Below are positions 1 through 5,391 of a stretch of DNA of 5,391 nt, one piece after another. The stretch spans positions 1 through 5,391 of the forward strand of contig JBCCLI010000435.1 in NCBI GenBank assembly GCA_039026975.1. Reading direction: 5' to 3'. The notes under the pieces are model-generated. The model saw only the letters and a list, made by a program, of their open reading frames with translations. It was not told where the DNA came from and did no database searches. Source of the DNA: JBCBKZ01 sp039026975 (GTDB taxonomy: Bacteria; Bacteroidota; Bacteroidia; J057). How positions within the stretch are numbered: position 1 is the stretch's first letter; each line of letters starts with the position of its first letter. Both the position numbers and the translations under genes were made by a program.

Positions 1-2361
1 CAGACGGTTAACCTTAGAGGAGTGAGCTTATCAAATAATGCCAAACTCTACTTGGGAGATTCCCCATGGTCCCAAACAGCCAAATCCAGAATGGATGATG
101 TAAGGCTTTACGGGTATGCTTTATCAGCGGATGATATAGCTAGGCTAATACCTGGATGTGAAGCCAGTGGACTGATTTCGGCTTCTTACTGGTATGAGGT
201 ATCTGGAGGAAGTGTGGGGGATATACCCCTAAACAGGCAGCCGGATGATAGAGAGTTGCTTACCCTCTTTGAAACGCCAACTAATGTTCGCGATAATTAC
301 GCAGCTAGAGTGAGCGGATATATATGTCCTCCTACCACAGGAGACTATACCTTTTGGATAGCCTCTGATGATAATGGAGAATTGTATATCAGTCCTGATG
401 AGAAGCCTGAGAATAAGGAGCTGATAGCTTTTGTACCTGGATGGACAAATGCAAGAAAATATGATAAGTATGATGCCCAGCGTTCCAGTAAGCTAAGGCT
501 GGTCAAAGGCAAGAAATACTATGTGGAGGCCCTCATGAATGAAGGAGGTGGGGGAGATAACCTTTCCGTGGCATGGACGCTCCCTAATGGTAAGTTGGAA
601 GGGCCTATCTCAGGTGCTTACCTAGCGCCATTCATGGAGGAAGAAAAGCTCACACAAACCATTACCTTCCAGCCTGTAGGGGATAAGCCCAAGACAGCAG
701 ATAATTTTCAGCTAACGGCTACCTCCTCTTCTAAGCTAGCCGTCAGTTTCAGTGTGGTTTCTGGGCCTGCTTCTATTGATGGGAATAAGGTAAGCCTCAC
801 AGGCGGTAAAGGAGTCGTGAGAATAAAAGCTTTCCAGGCGGGTAATGCAGTATTTGAGCCTGCTGAAGCTTTCCAGGAATTTAATGTAGTGGAAGAAATC
901 AATGATGATTGTCAAGGAGAAGGGACCATCACCCTGGACACATGGAAGAATATTCCTGGGAGACTTATTTCAGATATTCCCCTGAATACCCCGCCTACTA
1001 CCTCCAAAGACATCAGCCTATTTGAGATAGCGCCTGATACGGATGATCAGTATGGAAGTAGGATCAGGGGATACGTAGTAGCGCCTATTACAGGTATGTA
1101 TACCTTCTGGATAGCCTCAGATGACCATGGGGAACTATGGATAAGTACAGATGATAAGCCCACAAACAAAAAGAAGGTAGCAGAAGTAGAAGGCTGGACG
1201 CCTTACAGAAACTGGGATTTCAGGACTGGACAAAAGTCTGCCCCCATTAAGCTAGAAGCTTGTAAAAAGTATTACATTGAAGCCCTTCAGAAGGAAGATG
1301 CTGCCGGAGATAACCTATCCGTAGGCTGGCAACTCCCTGATGGAAGAAAAGAAAGGCCTATACCAGGTACCAGACTTATCCCTTATCAGCAGGAAGAAGG
1401 AGAGTGTGAGTTTGTGCTGAGAAACGGAAGGGCACTTGACATTGGAAGTGGAGGAGGAAAGACCTATGTAGTGGGGACTAACAGGGACCTCTACCAAAGA
1501 TTCGGTAATACCTGGAGGCGTCTCTCCTCTACTGTAGACCTGAATAGGCTTGACGTTACGGGGACAGGAATTGTATGGGGCGTTTCCACCACTAACACCA
1601 TTCATTACTTTACGCCTGACGGATGGGTAAAAACTAATGGAGCTGCTAAAGACGTAGGAGCAGATGGGACTACCTTATGTGTAATAGGTATGAATAATCG
1701 GATATTCCAAAGGAATGGTAATTCCTGGAAGGCGCTGACTAATAAGGCTGCGCTAAGAGTAGACGTAAGACAGGGGAACCCCTGGATTGTGGGTACTGAT
1801 GGCTTTGTATATCAGTATCATCAGAACAAGTGGCTAAAGAAGGGGAACTTCAAGGCACGCGACATAGCTGTAGTAGAAGGGGGGAAAGATGTGTGGGCAC
1901 TTTCCCAAGCTACAGGAGATGTGTATAAGTATATGTTAAATGGGGTGTGGGAAAAAGTCCCCGGAAGGGCTGACCATATAACAGCTGGAAGCGATGGAAC
2001 CGTATGGGTGGTAAATAGTAGGAATCGTATTTATGAGAGAACATGTGTAGACCCTACGAAAGTAAGTCCTCAAAACAGTTTTGTATCTGTCAATACCCCT
2101 GAAGAAATCTCAGATGATAAGCTGACAGTATATCCTAATCCTGTCTCAAATACCTTATACTTGAAATGGGAGTCCTTGACTACACTACCAGATTACCTTA
2201 AGGTAGAGATCATGGATATCACTGGGAGGACAGTAGTTCATGCGGAGGTAGCTACATCTGGCGCGCAGGTAGCAGTTAGGGACTTGGCTAAGGGGGTGTA
2301 TACCCTCAGGGTACAAGCAGGAGACATTCAGAAAACGATTAGAATTACCAAACTAGAATAA
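1..2361 (+). CDS. Secreted multi-lectin protein, 5'-truncated: LamG tail, PA14, Ig-like, PA14, tectonin propeller, T9SS sorting domain
   Basis: The frame is open from base 1 and ends at TAA 2359-2361, giving 786 residues of a protein that begins upstream. The GTG at 22 is not a credible start because it lies inside a LamG domain. Residues are counted from base 1. Residues 1-52 match a LamG C-terminus (KLYLGDSP, then MDDVRLYGYALSADDIARL). PA14 copies lie at about 55-211 and 304-462, with an Ig-like repeat at about 219-296 between them. A tectonin-type propeller spans about 469-682, and a T9SS C-terminal domain spans about 703-786. No enzymatic motif is visible. LamG, PA14 and tectonin families commonly bind glycans, so the inferred role is a surface or secreted adhesin or glycan-binding protein; the ligand is unknown. 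An enzymatic domain could lie upstream of the window. A terminator follows 29 bases after the stop, so this is the last gene of its transcript. Domain assignment is by eye. Confidence 0.9.
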   Translation, partial: QTVNLRGVSLSNNAKLYLGDSPWSQTAKSRMDDVRLYGYALSADDIARLIPGCEASGLISASYWYEVSGGSVGDIPLNRQPDDRELLTLFETPTNVRDNYAARVSGYICPPTTGDYTFWIASDDNGELYISPDEKPENKELIAFVPGWTNARKYDKYDAQRSSKLRLVKGKKYYVEALMNEGGGGDNLSVAWTLPNGKLEGPISGAYLAPFMEEEKLTQTITFQPVGDKPKTADNFQLTATSSSKLAVSFSVVSGPASIDGNKVSLTGGKGVVRIKAFQAGNAVFEPAEAFQEFNVVEEINDDCQGEGTITLDTWKNIPGRLISDIPLNTPPTTSKDISLFEIAPDTDDQYGSRIRGYVVAPITGMYTFWIASDDHGELWISTDDKPTNKKKVAEVEGWTPYRNWDFRTGQKSAPIKLEACKKYYIEALQKEDAAGDNLSVGWQLPDGRKERPIPGTRLIPYQQEEGECEFVLRNGRALDIGSGGGKTYVVGTNRDLYQRFGNTWRRLSSTVDLNRLDVTGTGIVWGVSTTNTIHYFTPDGWVKTNGAAKDVGADGTTLCVIGMNNRIFQRNGNSWKALTNKAALRVDVRQGNPWIVGTDGFVYQYHQNKWLKKGNFKARDIAVVEGGKDVWALSQATGDVYKYMLNGVWEKVPGRADHITAGSDGTVWVVNSRNRIYERTCVDPTKVSPQNSFVSVNTPEEISDDKLTVYPNPVSNTLYLKWESLTTLPDYLKVEIMDITGRTVVHAEVATSGAQVAVRDLAKGVYTLRVQAGDIQKTIRITKLE
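163..1386 (+). repeat. Tandem PA14 domains in the first protein, 251-residue period
   Basis: Two PA14 domains (about bases 163-633 and 910-1386) align at a constant offset of 251 residues with no gap that I can see. Cys53 pairs with Cys304, DIPLN 74-78 with DIPLN 325-329, YTFWIASDD ending at Asp124 with the one ending at Asp375, and the closing APF 209-211 with IPY 460-462. Both end in a GDNLSV-W-LP-G motif. The Asp-Asp pair (123-124, 374-375) sits where yeast Flo/Epa PA14 lectins coordinate calcium. The copies have diverged (roughly half identical by eye), so the duplication is not recent. The Ig-like repeat lies between them, so the duplicated unit may have been PA14 plus Ig-like repeat. 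Confidence 0.85.
655..888 (+). repeat. Ig-like repeat unit in the first protein (SVVSGPA type)
   Basis: Residues about 219-296 form one beta-rich module. It opens with QTITFQPVGDK, carries SFSVVSGPA at 249-257 and VSLTG shortly after, and closes with QAGNAVFEPAEAF. This repeat type is common in large exported proteins of Bacteroidota, where it appears to act as a spacer between functional domains. The same module recurs in the downstream protein at 4670-4906 and begins again at 5360. Confidence 0.75.
1405..2046 (+). repeat. Tectonin-type beta-propeller, about six blades
   Basis: Residues about 469-682 consist of degenerate repeats of 34-39 residues. Each has the order D-I/V-G-x-G, a VWVV- or YVVG-like strand, a short turn, an IYQR/IFQR-like strand and a closing Trp. 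The closing tryptophans are at 505, 542, 576, 611 and 650. A sixth repeat (about 657-681, ending IYERT) lacks its Trp. The stretch just before the first repeat (CEFVLRNGR, from 469) could supply the missing strand. Tectonin and tachylectin propellers bind LPS or other glycans in known members, so glycan binding is an inference here. Confidence 0.75.
2107..2358 (+). other. Type IX secretion C-terminal sorting domain (type A) of the first protein
   Basis: The last roughly 84 residues carry the usual marks of a T9SS type A sorting domain: LTVYPNPVSNTLYL (708-721), a middle strand reading VEIMDITGRTV (735-745), then DLAKGVYTLRV (761-771) and a short charged end (IRITKLE). In Bacteroidota this domain directs a protein already in the periplasm across the outer membrane, where it is normally removed as the protein is anchored or released. 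The first protein is therefore predicted to sit on the cell surface or in the medium. Confidence 0.92.
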
Positions 2362-2390
2362 GGCTGAGATTAAAAAGTGTAGATACTTCT

Positions 2391-2419
2391 GGGCTGCCCA
2401 TAGGGGTAGCCCTTTTTTT
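2391..2419 (+). terminator. Intrinsic terminator after the first gene
   Basis: Bases 2391-2399 (GGGCTGCCC) pair with 2404-2412 (GGGGTAGCCC region) in a 9-bp stem with one G-T pair and an ATAG loop. Seven T residues follow at 2413-2419. The stem starts 29 bases after the stop codon. This is a textbook rho-independent terminator on the + strand and separates the two genes transcriptionally. Confidence 0.92.
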
Positions 2420-2632
2420 GTTGGAACATTTGTTTAATTAATCAAAACTGGAATAATCCTTTTTAAATAATATTCTGCTTACCAAGCTAAAATGACAGTA
2501 TAAGCATCAGCTGCATAGGATAAAGCAAAAAGTCGTAATTTTCTTTCATCATAATTTAATGGAATAATAAACATCTACCCCTATTAAAATATGGCATATA
2601 GGACTTAATCATAACTGTCTTTTTAGAGAGCC
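2420..2632 (+). promoter_or_regulatory. AT-rich spacer expected to hold the promoter and leader of the second gene
   Basis: About 210 bases without a gene, clearly richer in A and T than the coding regions. Because a terminator precedes it, the promoter of the second gene should lie here. I cannot place it firmly. Weak candidates for the Bacteroidota -7 element (TAnnTTTG) are TAATTTTC at 2536-2543, with no clear -33 partner, and a TTTG at 2429-2432 followed 21 bases later by TAATCCTT. A TTAATTAA palindrome lies at 2434-2441. No riboswitch, small RNA or convincing hairpin was seen. Just before the start, AGAGAG (2625-2630) is at most a weak ribosome binding site, which is usual in this phylum. 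Confidence 0.4.
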
Positions 2633-2731
2633 ATGAACAAATTTGACACTACTTCCAGCAAGTTATTTGTCCCTCTGTTTCTTTTAATCCTCTTCAGTTT
2701 CCTAACCTTTCACCCTACTTCTTCTTACGCC
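2633..2731 (+). other. Signal peptide of the second protein
   Basis: Residues 1-33 have a polar start with Lys3 and Lys10, a strongly hydrophobic core (LFVPLFLLILFSFLTF, 11-26) and a polar end reading SSYA before Gln34. Ser31 and Ala33 fit the -3/-1 rule for signal peptidase I cleavage. There is no Cys at the cleavage point, so it is not a lipoprotein signal. This supports both the ATG chosen and Sec export to the periplasm. Confidence 0.9.
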
Positions 2732-5391
2732 CAACCCAGTGGGTTTGTGGATGAAGAATTTGTCAATGGATTTAACTCTGCCATAGGGGTAACCTTTGAT
2801 GCTAATGGGAGGATGTATGTGTGGGAAAAAAACGGGAAAGTGTGGATAGTGGAAAATGGGGTAAAATCTGCTATTCCCCTCATAGACTTAAGTGAGGAAG
2901 TGGGAAACTGGCGGGACTTTGGATTAGTGGGATTTACCCTGGATCCTAACTTTCTGGAGAATGGATATATCTACCTTCTGTATACAGTAGATTTACATTA
3001 CTTGAAATACTTTGGGACGCCTACTTATGACAGGAATACCAATGAATATTTTAAAGCTACCATAGGGAGAATTACCCGCTATACAGCTAAGGATTTTACG
3101 GGTTTTAGAGAGGTAGATTACAACAGCAGGAAAATCCTGATAGGAGAGACCATAGAGACAGGTTTTCCCTCAGTACATGAAAGCCATGGGATAGGGGCAT
3201 TAGCCTTTGGAACTGATGGAACCCTGTTAGCTACTTGTGGAGATGGTGCCAGCTATAGTTCAGTAGATGAAGGTTCTGCTAGTGAGACGTATTGGCAGCA
3301 AGCCATAGATGATAAGATCATCCCGGCCGCTCATAATATCGGGGCCTATAGGGTGCAGATAGATAATTCCTTAGCAGGAAAGCTAGTCAGGCTAGACCCT
3401 GAGACGGGAAACGGAGTTCCTTCTAACCCCAACTATGACCCTGCGAATCCTCGCTCTCCTACCTCCAGAACATGGGGCAGGGGACTTAGAAATCCATATA
3501 GAATGCAAAAGAGGCCTGGAACGGGGAGCCATAATCCGGAAGATGCTGATCCAGGAACCTTTTATATAGGGGATGTAGGATGGGGAACAAGAGAAGAACT
3601 AAACGTAGCCAAACGTCCAAGTATGAACTTTGGCTGGCCTAAGTTTGAAGGAATGACTTACAATCCGGGTTACAATAGCACAACTTATGAACCTGCTGTG
3701 CATGATAGACCGGTCCTGGATTGGCGTAGGGGAACAGCCAGAGGCTTAATCAACGGGAACATTATCAATGTGGGTACTAGCCAGCTGCCTGGCCCTAACT
3801 TTACTGGTAACTGTGCCACAGGAGGCACCTGGTATACGGGAGATGATTTTCCTGCTGATTATAAAAATACCTATTTCCTGGCTGACTATGGAGGTAGGTG
3901 GATCTACAACTTTGGCTTTGACCAAAATGATAACCCTACCTTTAGTAGAGCCTTTAAAACTAACGCTGGCCCAGTTACAGGCTTGGCCTCTAATCCTATC
4001 ACGGGGGCATTATATTATGTAAACAGGGCCTCTACAGTCCAGCGAATTTCCTATGCCCAAAATCAAAACCGCAAACCAGTAGCTGTTATAGAGGCAAGTC
4101 CTTTATATGGAAGCTCGCCCTTAAGTGTATCCTTTACTGGCTCAGGTTCATATGATCCTGATAATGGCACCTTGACCTACTCTTGGGACTTCGGTGATGG
4201 TTCTCCGGTAAGTACCGCCATTAACCCTACACATGTCTTCACTGCATCAGGAACCGCCCCGGAAAACTTCCAGGCTACCCTAACAGTAACAGATCCTGCT
4301 GGGGCTACAGCTACGGCCACCGTCTCTGTTTCTCTCAATAATACTCCCCCTGTTATTGCTAGCACTTCTGTGGATGGTATAAATACCTACTCCCTCTCAG
4401 GGCCCACTACCCTTAACCTGACAGCTCAAGTAAGTGATCAGGAACATGCTGATAACCAACTGACCTATAGCTGGGAAACGGCTTTGTTTCACAATGATCA
4501 CTCCCACCTGGAGCCGGCAGATAACCAGAAGGTTACTTCTGCTACCCTCTCTCCCTTGGGGTGTGATGGCGTTACTTACTGGTATAGAATCAGCCTCACC
4601 GTAACAGATGCAGGGGGGTTATCCACTACTGTTTTTAAAGATATTTATCCAGACTGCGGTAACACAGATCAGACACTAACCTTTGCTCCTGTTACTGATA
4701 AGACCATTCTTGATACACCTTTTAGGCTTACAGCCTCTGCCAGTTCAGGGCTACCCATCAATTACTATGTAGTAAGTGGACCCGCAACTATATTAGGGGA
4801 CCAAGTCAGTTTAACAGGAGAGTTGGGATTAGTAACCCTTCGGGCAGCTCAGCACGGAGATGATACCTATAATCCTGCCAAAGCCATAGACAGAAGCTTC
4901 CTGGTGAAGCCGTTTGCGGCGGGAAGTGGTCTATCAGCTACTTACTACAACAATGTTGACTTTACTGCTAAAGCATTGGAGAAAGTTGATCCTAAGATAG
5001 ATTTCTCTTGGGGGACTGCTTCTCCTGATCCCTCTATGGGGGCCAACACCTTCTCCATAAGGTGGGATGGTCAGTTGTTACCCCTATATAATGAGACCTA
5101 CACCTTTTACACCAGTACAGATGATGGAGTAAGGCTATGGGTTAATGGCCAACTCCTCATTGATCAGTGGGAGAACCAGGGAGGAACTACCCATACGGCT
5201 ACCATTTCTCTAGAATCCGGCAAAAAGGTACCTATTCGTATGGAGTATTATGAGAATACAGGCTCTGCAGCAGCTAAGCTAGAATGGAGTAGTATTAGGC
5301 AACAAAAGGAGGTCATTCCGGCAACCAACCTGTTCATTCCGGAAGCCCTCAAACAAGCACAAAGCATTACCTTTGCTACTATAGGAGATAA
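2633..5391 (+). CDS. Exported glucose/sorbosone dehydrogenase-type protein with PKD, Ig-like and PA14 domains, 3'-truncated
   Basis: ATG 2633 opens a frame that stays open to the last base (919 codons, stop not reached). An in-frame TAG at 2624-2626 rules out a longer form, and a signal peptide follows directly. Order: signal peptide 1-33; dehydrogenase propeller about 38-475; PKD about 480-568 (WDFGDG at 518-523); a further Ig-like segment about 572-675 with a His-rich loop; Ig-like repeat about 680-758; PA14 about 764-887; start of another Ig-like repeat from 910. In the propeller, His185 and Asp204 have the same 19-residue spacing as catalytic His144 and Asp163 of Acinetobacter soluble PQQ glucose dehydrogenase. 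Arg286-Asn287 (LRNPYR) and NFGWP (332-336) also match that family. The likely role is PQQ-dependent oxidation of a sugar or aldose outside the inner membrane. The substrate is unknown, and some PQQ-contact residues are not evident. The missing end probably carries more repeats and a sorting domain. Confidence 0.9.
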   Translation, partial: MNKFDTTSSKLFVPLFLLILFSFLTFHPTSSYAQPSGFVDEEFVNGFNSAIGVTFDANGRMYVWEKNGKVWIVENGVKSAIPLIDLSEEVGNWRDFGLVGFTLDPNFLENGYIYLLYTVDLHYLKYFGTPTYDRNTNEYFKATIGRITRYTAKDFTGFREVDYNSRKILIGETIETGFPSVHESHGIGALAFGTDGTLLATCGDGASYSSVDEGSASETYWQQAIDDKIIPAAHNIGAYRVQIDNSLAGKLVRLDPETGNGVPSNPNYDPANPRSPTSRTWGRGLRNPYRMQKRPGTGSHNPEDADPGTFYIGDVGWGTREELNVAKRPSMNFGWPKFEGMTYNPGYNSTTYEPAVHDRPVLDWRRGTARGLINGNIINVGTSQLPGPNFTGNCATGGTWYTGDDFPADYKNTYFLADYGGRWIYNFGFDQNDNPTFSRAFKTNAGPVTGLASNPITGALYYVNRASTVQRISYAQNQNRKPVAVIEASPLYGSSPLSVSFTGSGSYDPDNGTLTYSWDFGDGSPVSTAINPTHVFTASGTAPENFQATLTVTDPAGATATATVSVSLNNTPPVIASTSVDGINTYSLSGPTTLNLTAQVSDQEHADNQLTYSWETALFHNDHSHLEPADNQKVTSATLSPLGCDGVTYWYRISLTVTDAGGLSTTVFKDIYPDCGNTDQTLTFAPVTDKTILDTPFRLTASASSGLPINYYVVSGPATILGDQVSLTGELGLVTLRAAQHGDDTYNPAKAIDRSFLVKPFAAGSGLSATYYNNVDFTAKALEKVDPKIDFSWGTASPDPSMGANTFSIRWDGQLLPLYNETYTFYTSTDDGVRLWVNGQLLIDQWENQGGTTHTATISLESGKKVPIRMEYYENTGSAAAKLEWSSIRQQKEVIPATNLFIPEALKQAQSITFATIGD
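2744..4057 (+). other. Glucose/sorbosone dehydrogenase-type beta-propeller domain
   Basis: About 438 residues, close to the roughly 450 of soluble PQQ glucose dehydrogenase. Landmarks in order are: FGLVGFTLDPNF with a following NGYIYLLYT, which is the family's first conserved block; HGIGALAFGTDGTL followed by CGDG, with catalytic-type His185 and Asp204; LRNPYR with Arg286-Asn287; REELNVA followed by NFGWP; and YFLADYGGRWIYNF (about 414-427), which aligns with the block holding Lys377 in the Acinetobacter enzyme. By eye that Lys falls on Gly420 or Gly421, and the Arg406/Arg408 pair falls in an Ala-Gly-Pro stretch. The fold assignment is confident. Cofactor and activity are not. Confidence 0.85.
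4670..4906 (+). repeat. Ig-like repeat unit in the second protein (same type as 655-888)
   Basis: Residues about 680-758 open with QTLTFAPVTDK, contain ASSGLPINYYVVSGPA (ending at Ala718) and VSLTG, and close with NPAKAIDRSFLV. The alignment to the module in the first protein is nearly gap-free by eye. It sits directly before a PA14 domain, as its counterpart in the first protein does. Confidence 0.8.
4922..5293 (+). other. PA14 domain in the second protein
   Basis: Residues about 764-887 start GSGLSATYYNN, then show FSIRWDG, YTFYTSTDDG (823-832), RLWVNGQLLIDQW and a final KLEWSS. This is the classical PA14 form, with the Asp830-Asp831 pair and the following Gly in place. The two PA14 domains of the first protein instead read SDDNGELYIS or SDDHGELWIS, so they belong to a different sub-type. 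PA14 domains attached to enzymes generally bind carbohydrate. Here it may hold the dehydrogenase near its substrate, which is an inference. Confidence 0.88.
5360..5391 (+). repeat. Start of another Ig-like repeat, cut by the window edge
   Basis: The last residues (QSITFATIGD, 910-919) repeat the opening of the Ig-like modules at 655 and 4670. The start-to-start distance within the second protein is 230 residues, so the protein appears to alternate Ig-like and PA14 modules beyond the window. Confidence 0.65.

Noticed and set aside
22..24. GTG codon as the start of the first protein
   Set aside because: The frame is open to base 1 and the residues on both sides of the GTG belong to one LamG domain. 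No signal peptide follows, although the T9SS tail requires one. The true start is upstream of the window.
708..902. Minus-strand open frame of 64 codons
   Set aside because: It lies entirely opposite the Ig-like repeat of the first protein and encodes no recognisable motif. It is a by-product of the coding strand.
1315..1605. Minus-strand open frame of 96 codons
   Set aside because: It is opposite the end of the second PA14 domain and the start of the tectonin propeller, where the plus-strand domains are clear. No family is recognisable.
2485..2628. Possible long-range pairing between GACAGTAT (about 2493) and ATAACTGTCT (about 2611)
   Set aside because: The match is only about eight bases with an imperfection, across more than 100 bases of AT-rich sequence. 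This is expected by chance and is not evidence of a structured leader.
3768..4022. Plus-strand open frame of 84 codons in another frame
   Set aside because: It is nested inside the dehydrogenase propeller, whose frame shows conserved family motifs throughout. The leucine-rich start that looks like a signal peptide is a frame artefact.
4177..4365. Minus-strand open frame of 62 codons
   Set aside because: It is opposite the PKD domain. The Val/Ala-rich product is the reverse reading of Thr/Ala-rich Ig-like sequence.
1..5391. Mobile element, CRISPR array, tRNA or defence system
   Set aside because: No transposase, short direct-repeat array, cloverleaf or nuclease motif was seen on either strand. 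The repeats present are protein-domain repeats.

Overview
The window holds two large secreted, multidomain proteins on the + strand, both cut by the window edges. The source is very probably a member of the Bacteroidota, likely from the Cytophagales side. The first protein ends in a type IX secretion (T9SS) C-terminal sorting domain, which is largely restricted to that phylum. The second start codon has only a weak purine stretch in front of it, and the spacer is AT-rich while the genes are of moderate GC. A genus cannot be assigned from this sequence.

Layout. Positions 1-2361 are the 3' part of a surface or secreted protein. In order it has the tail of a LamG (concanavalin A-like) domain, a PA14 domain, an Ig-like repeat, a second PA14 domain, a roughly six-bladed tectonin-type beta-propeller and a T9SS sorting domain. 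A strong intrinsic terminator follows at 2391-2419. Positions 2420-2632 are an AT-rich spacer with no gene. From 2633 to the right edge runs a second reading frame with no stop codon (919 codons so far). It encodes a signal peptide, a glucose/sorbosone dehydrogenase-type beta-propeller, a PKD domain, a further Ig-like segment with a His-rich loop, an Ig-like repeat, a PA14 domain and the first residues of another Ig-like repeat.

How they relate. The terminator and the spacer make two separate transcription units. The proteins nevertheless share modules: both contain PA14 domains and the same roughly 78-residue Ig-like repeat type. A reasonable inference is that both are exported carbohydrate-interacting proteins, the first a non-catalytic multi-lectin and the second a possible sugar or aldose dehydrogenase carried on adhesive modules. 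No substrate can be named. The dehydrogenase propeller keeps the catalytic His, the Asp 19 residues after it and the Arg-Asn pair of soluble PQQ glucose dehydrogenase. The Lys and Arg residues that hold PQQ in the C-terminal part of that enzyme are not evident. No mobile element, CRISPR array, tRNA or rRNA was seen.
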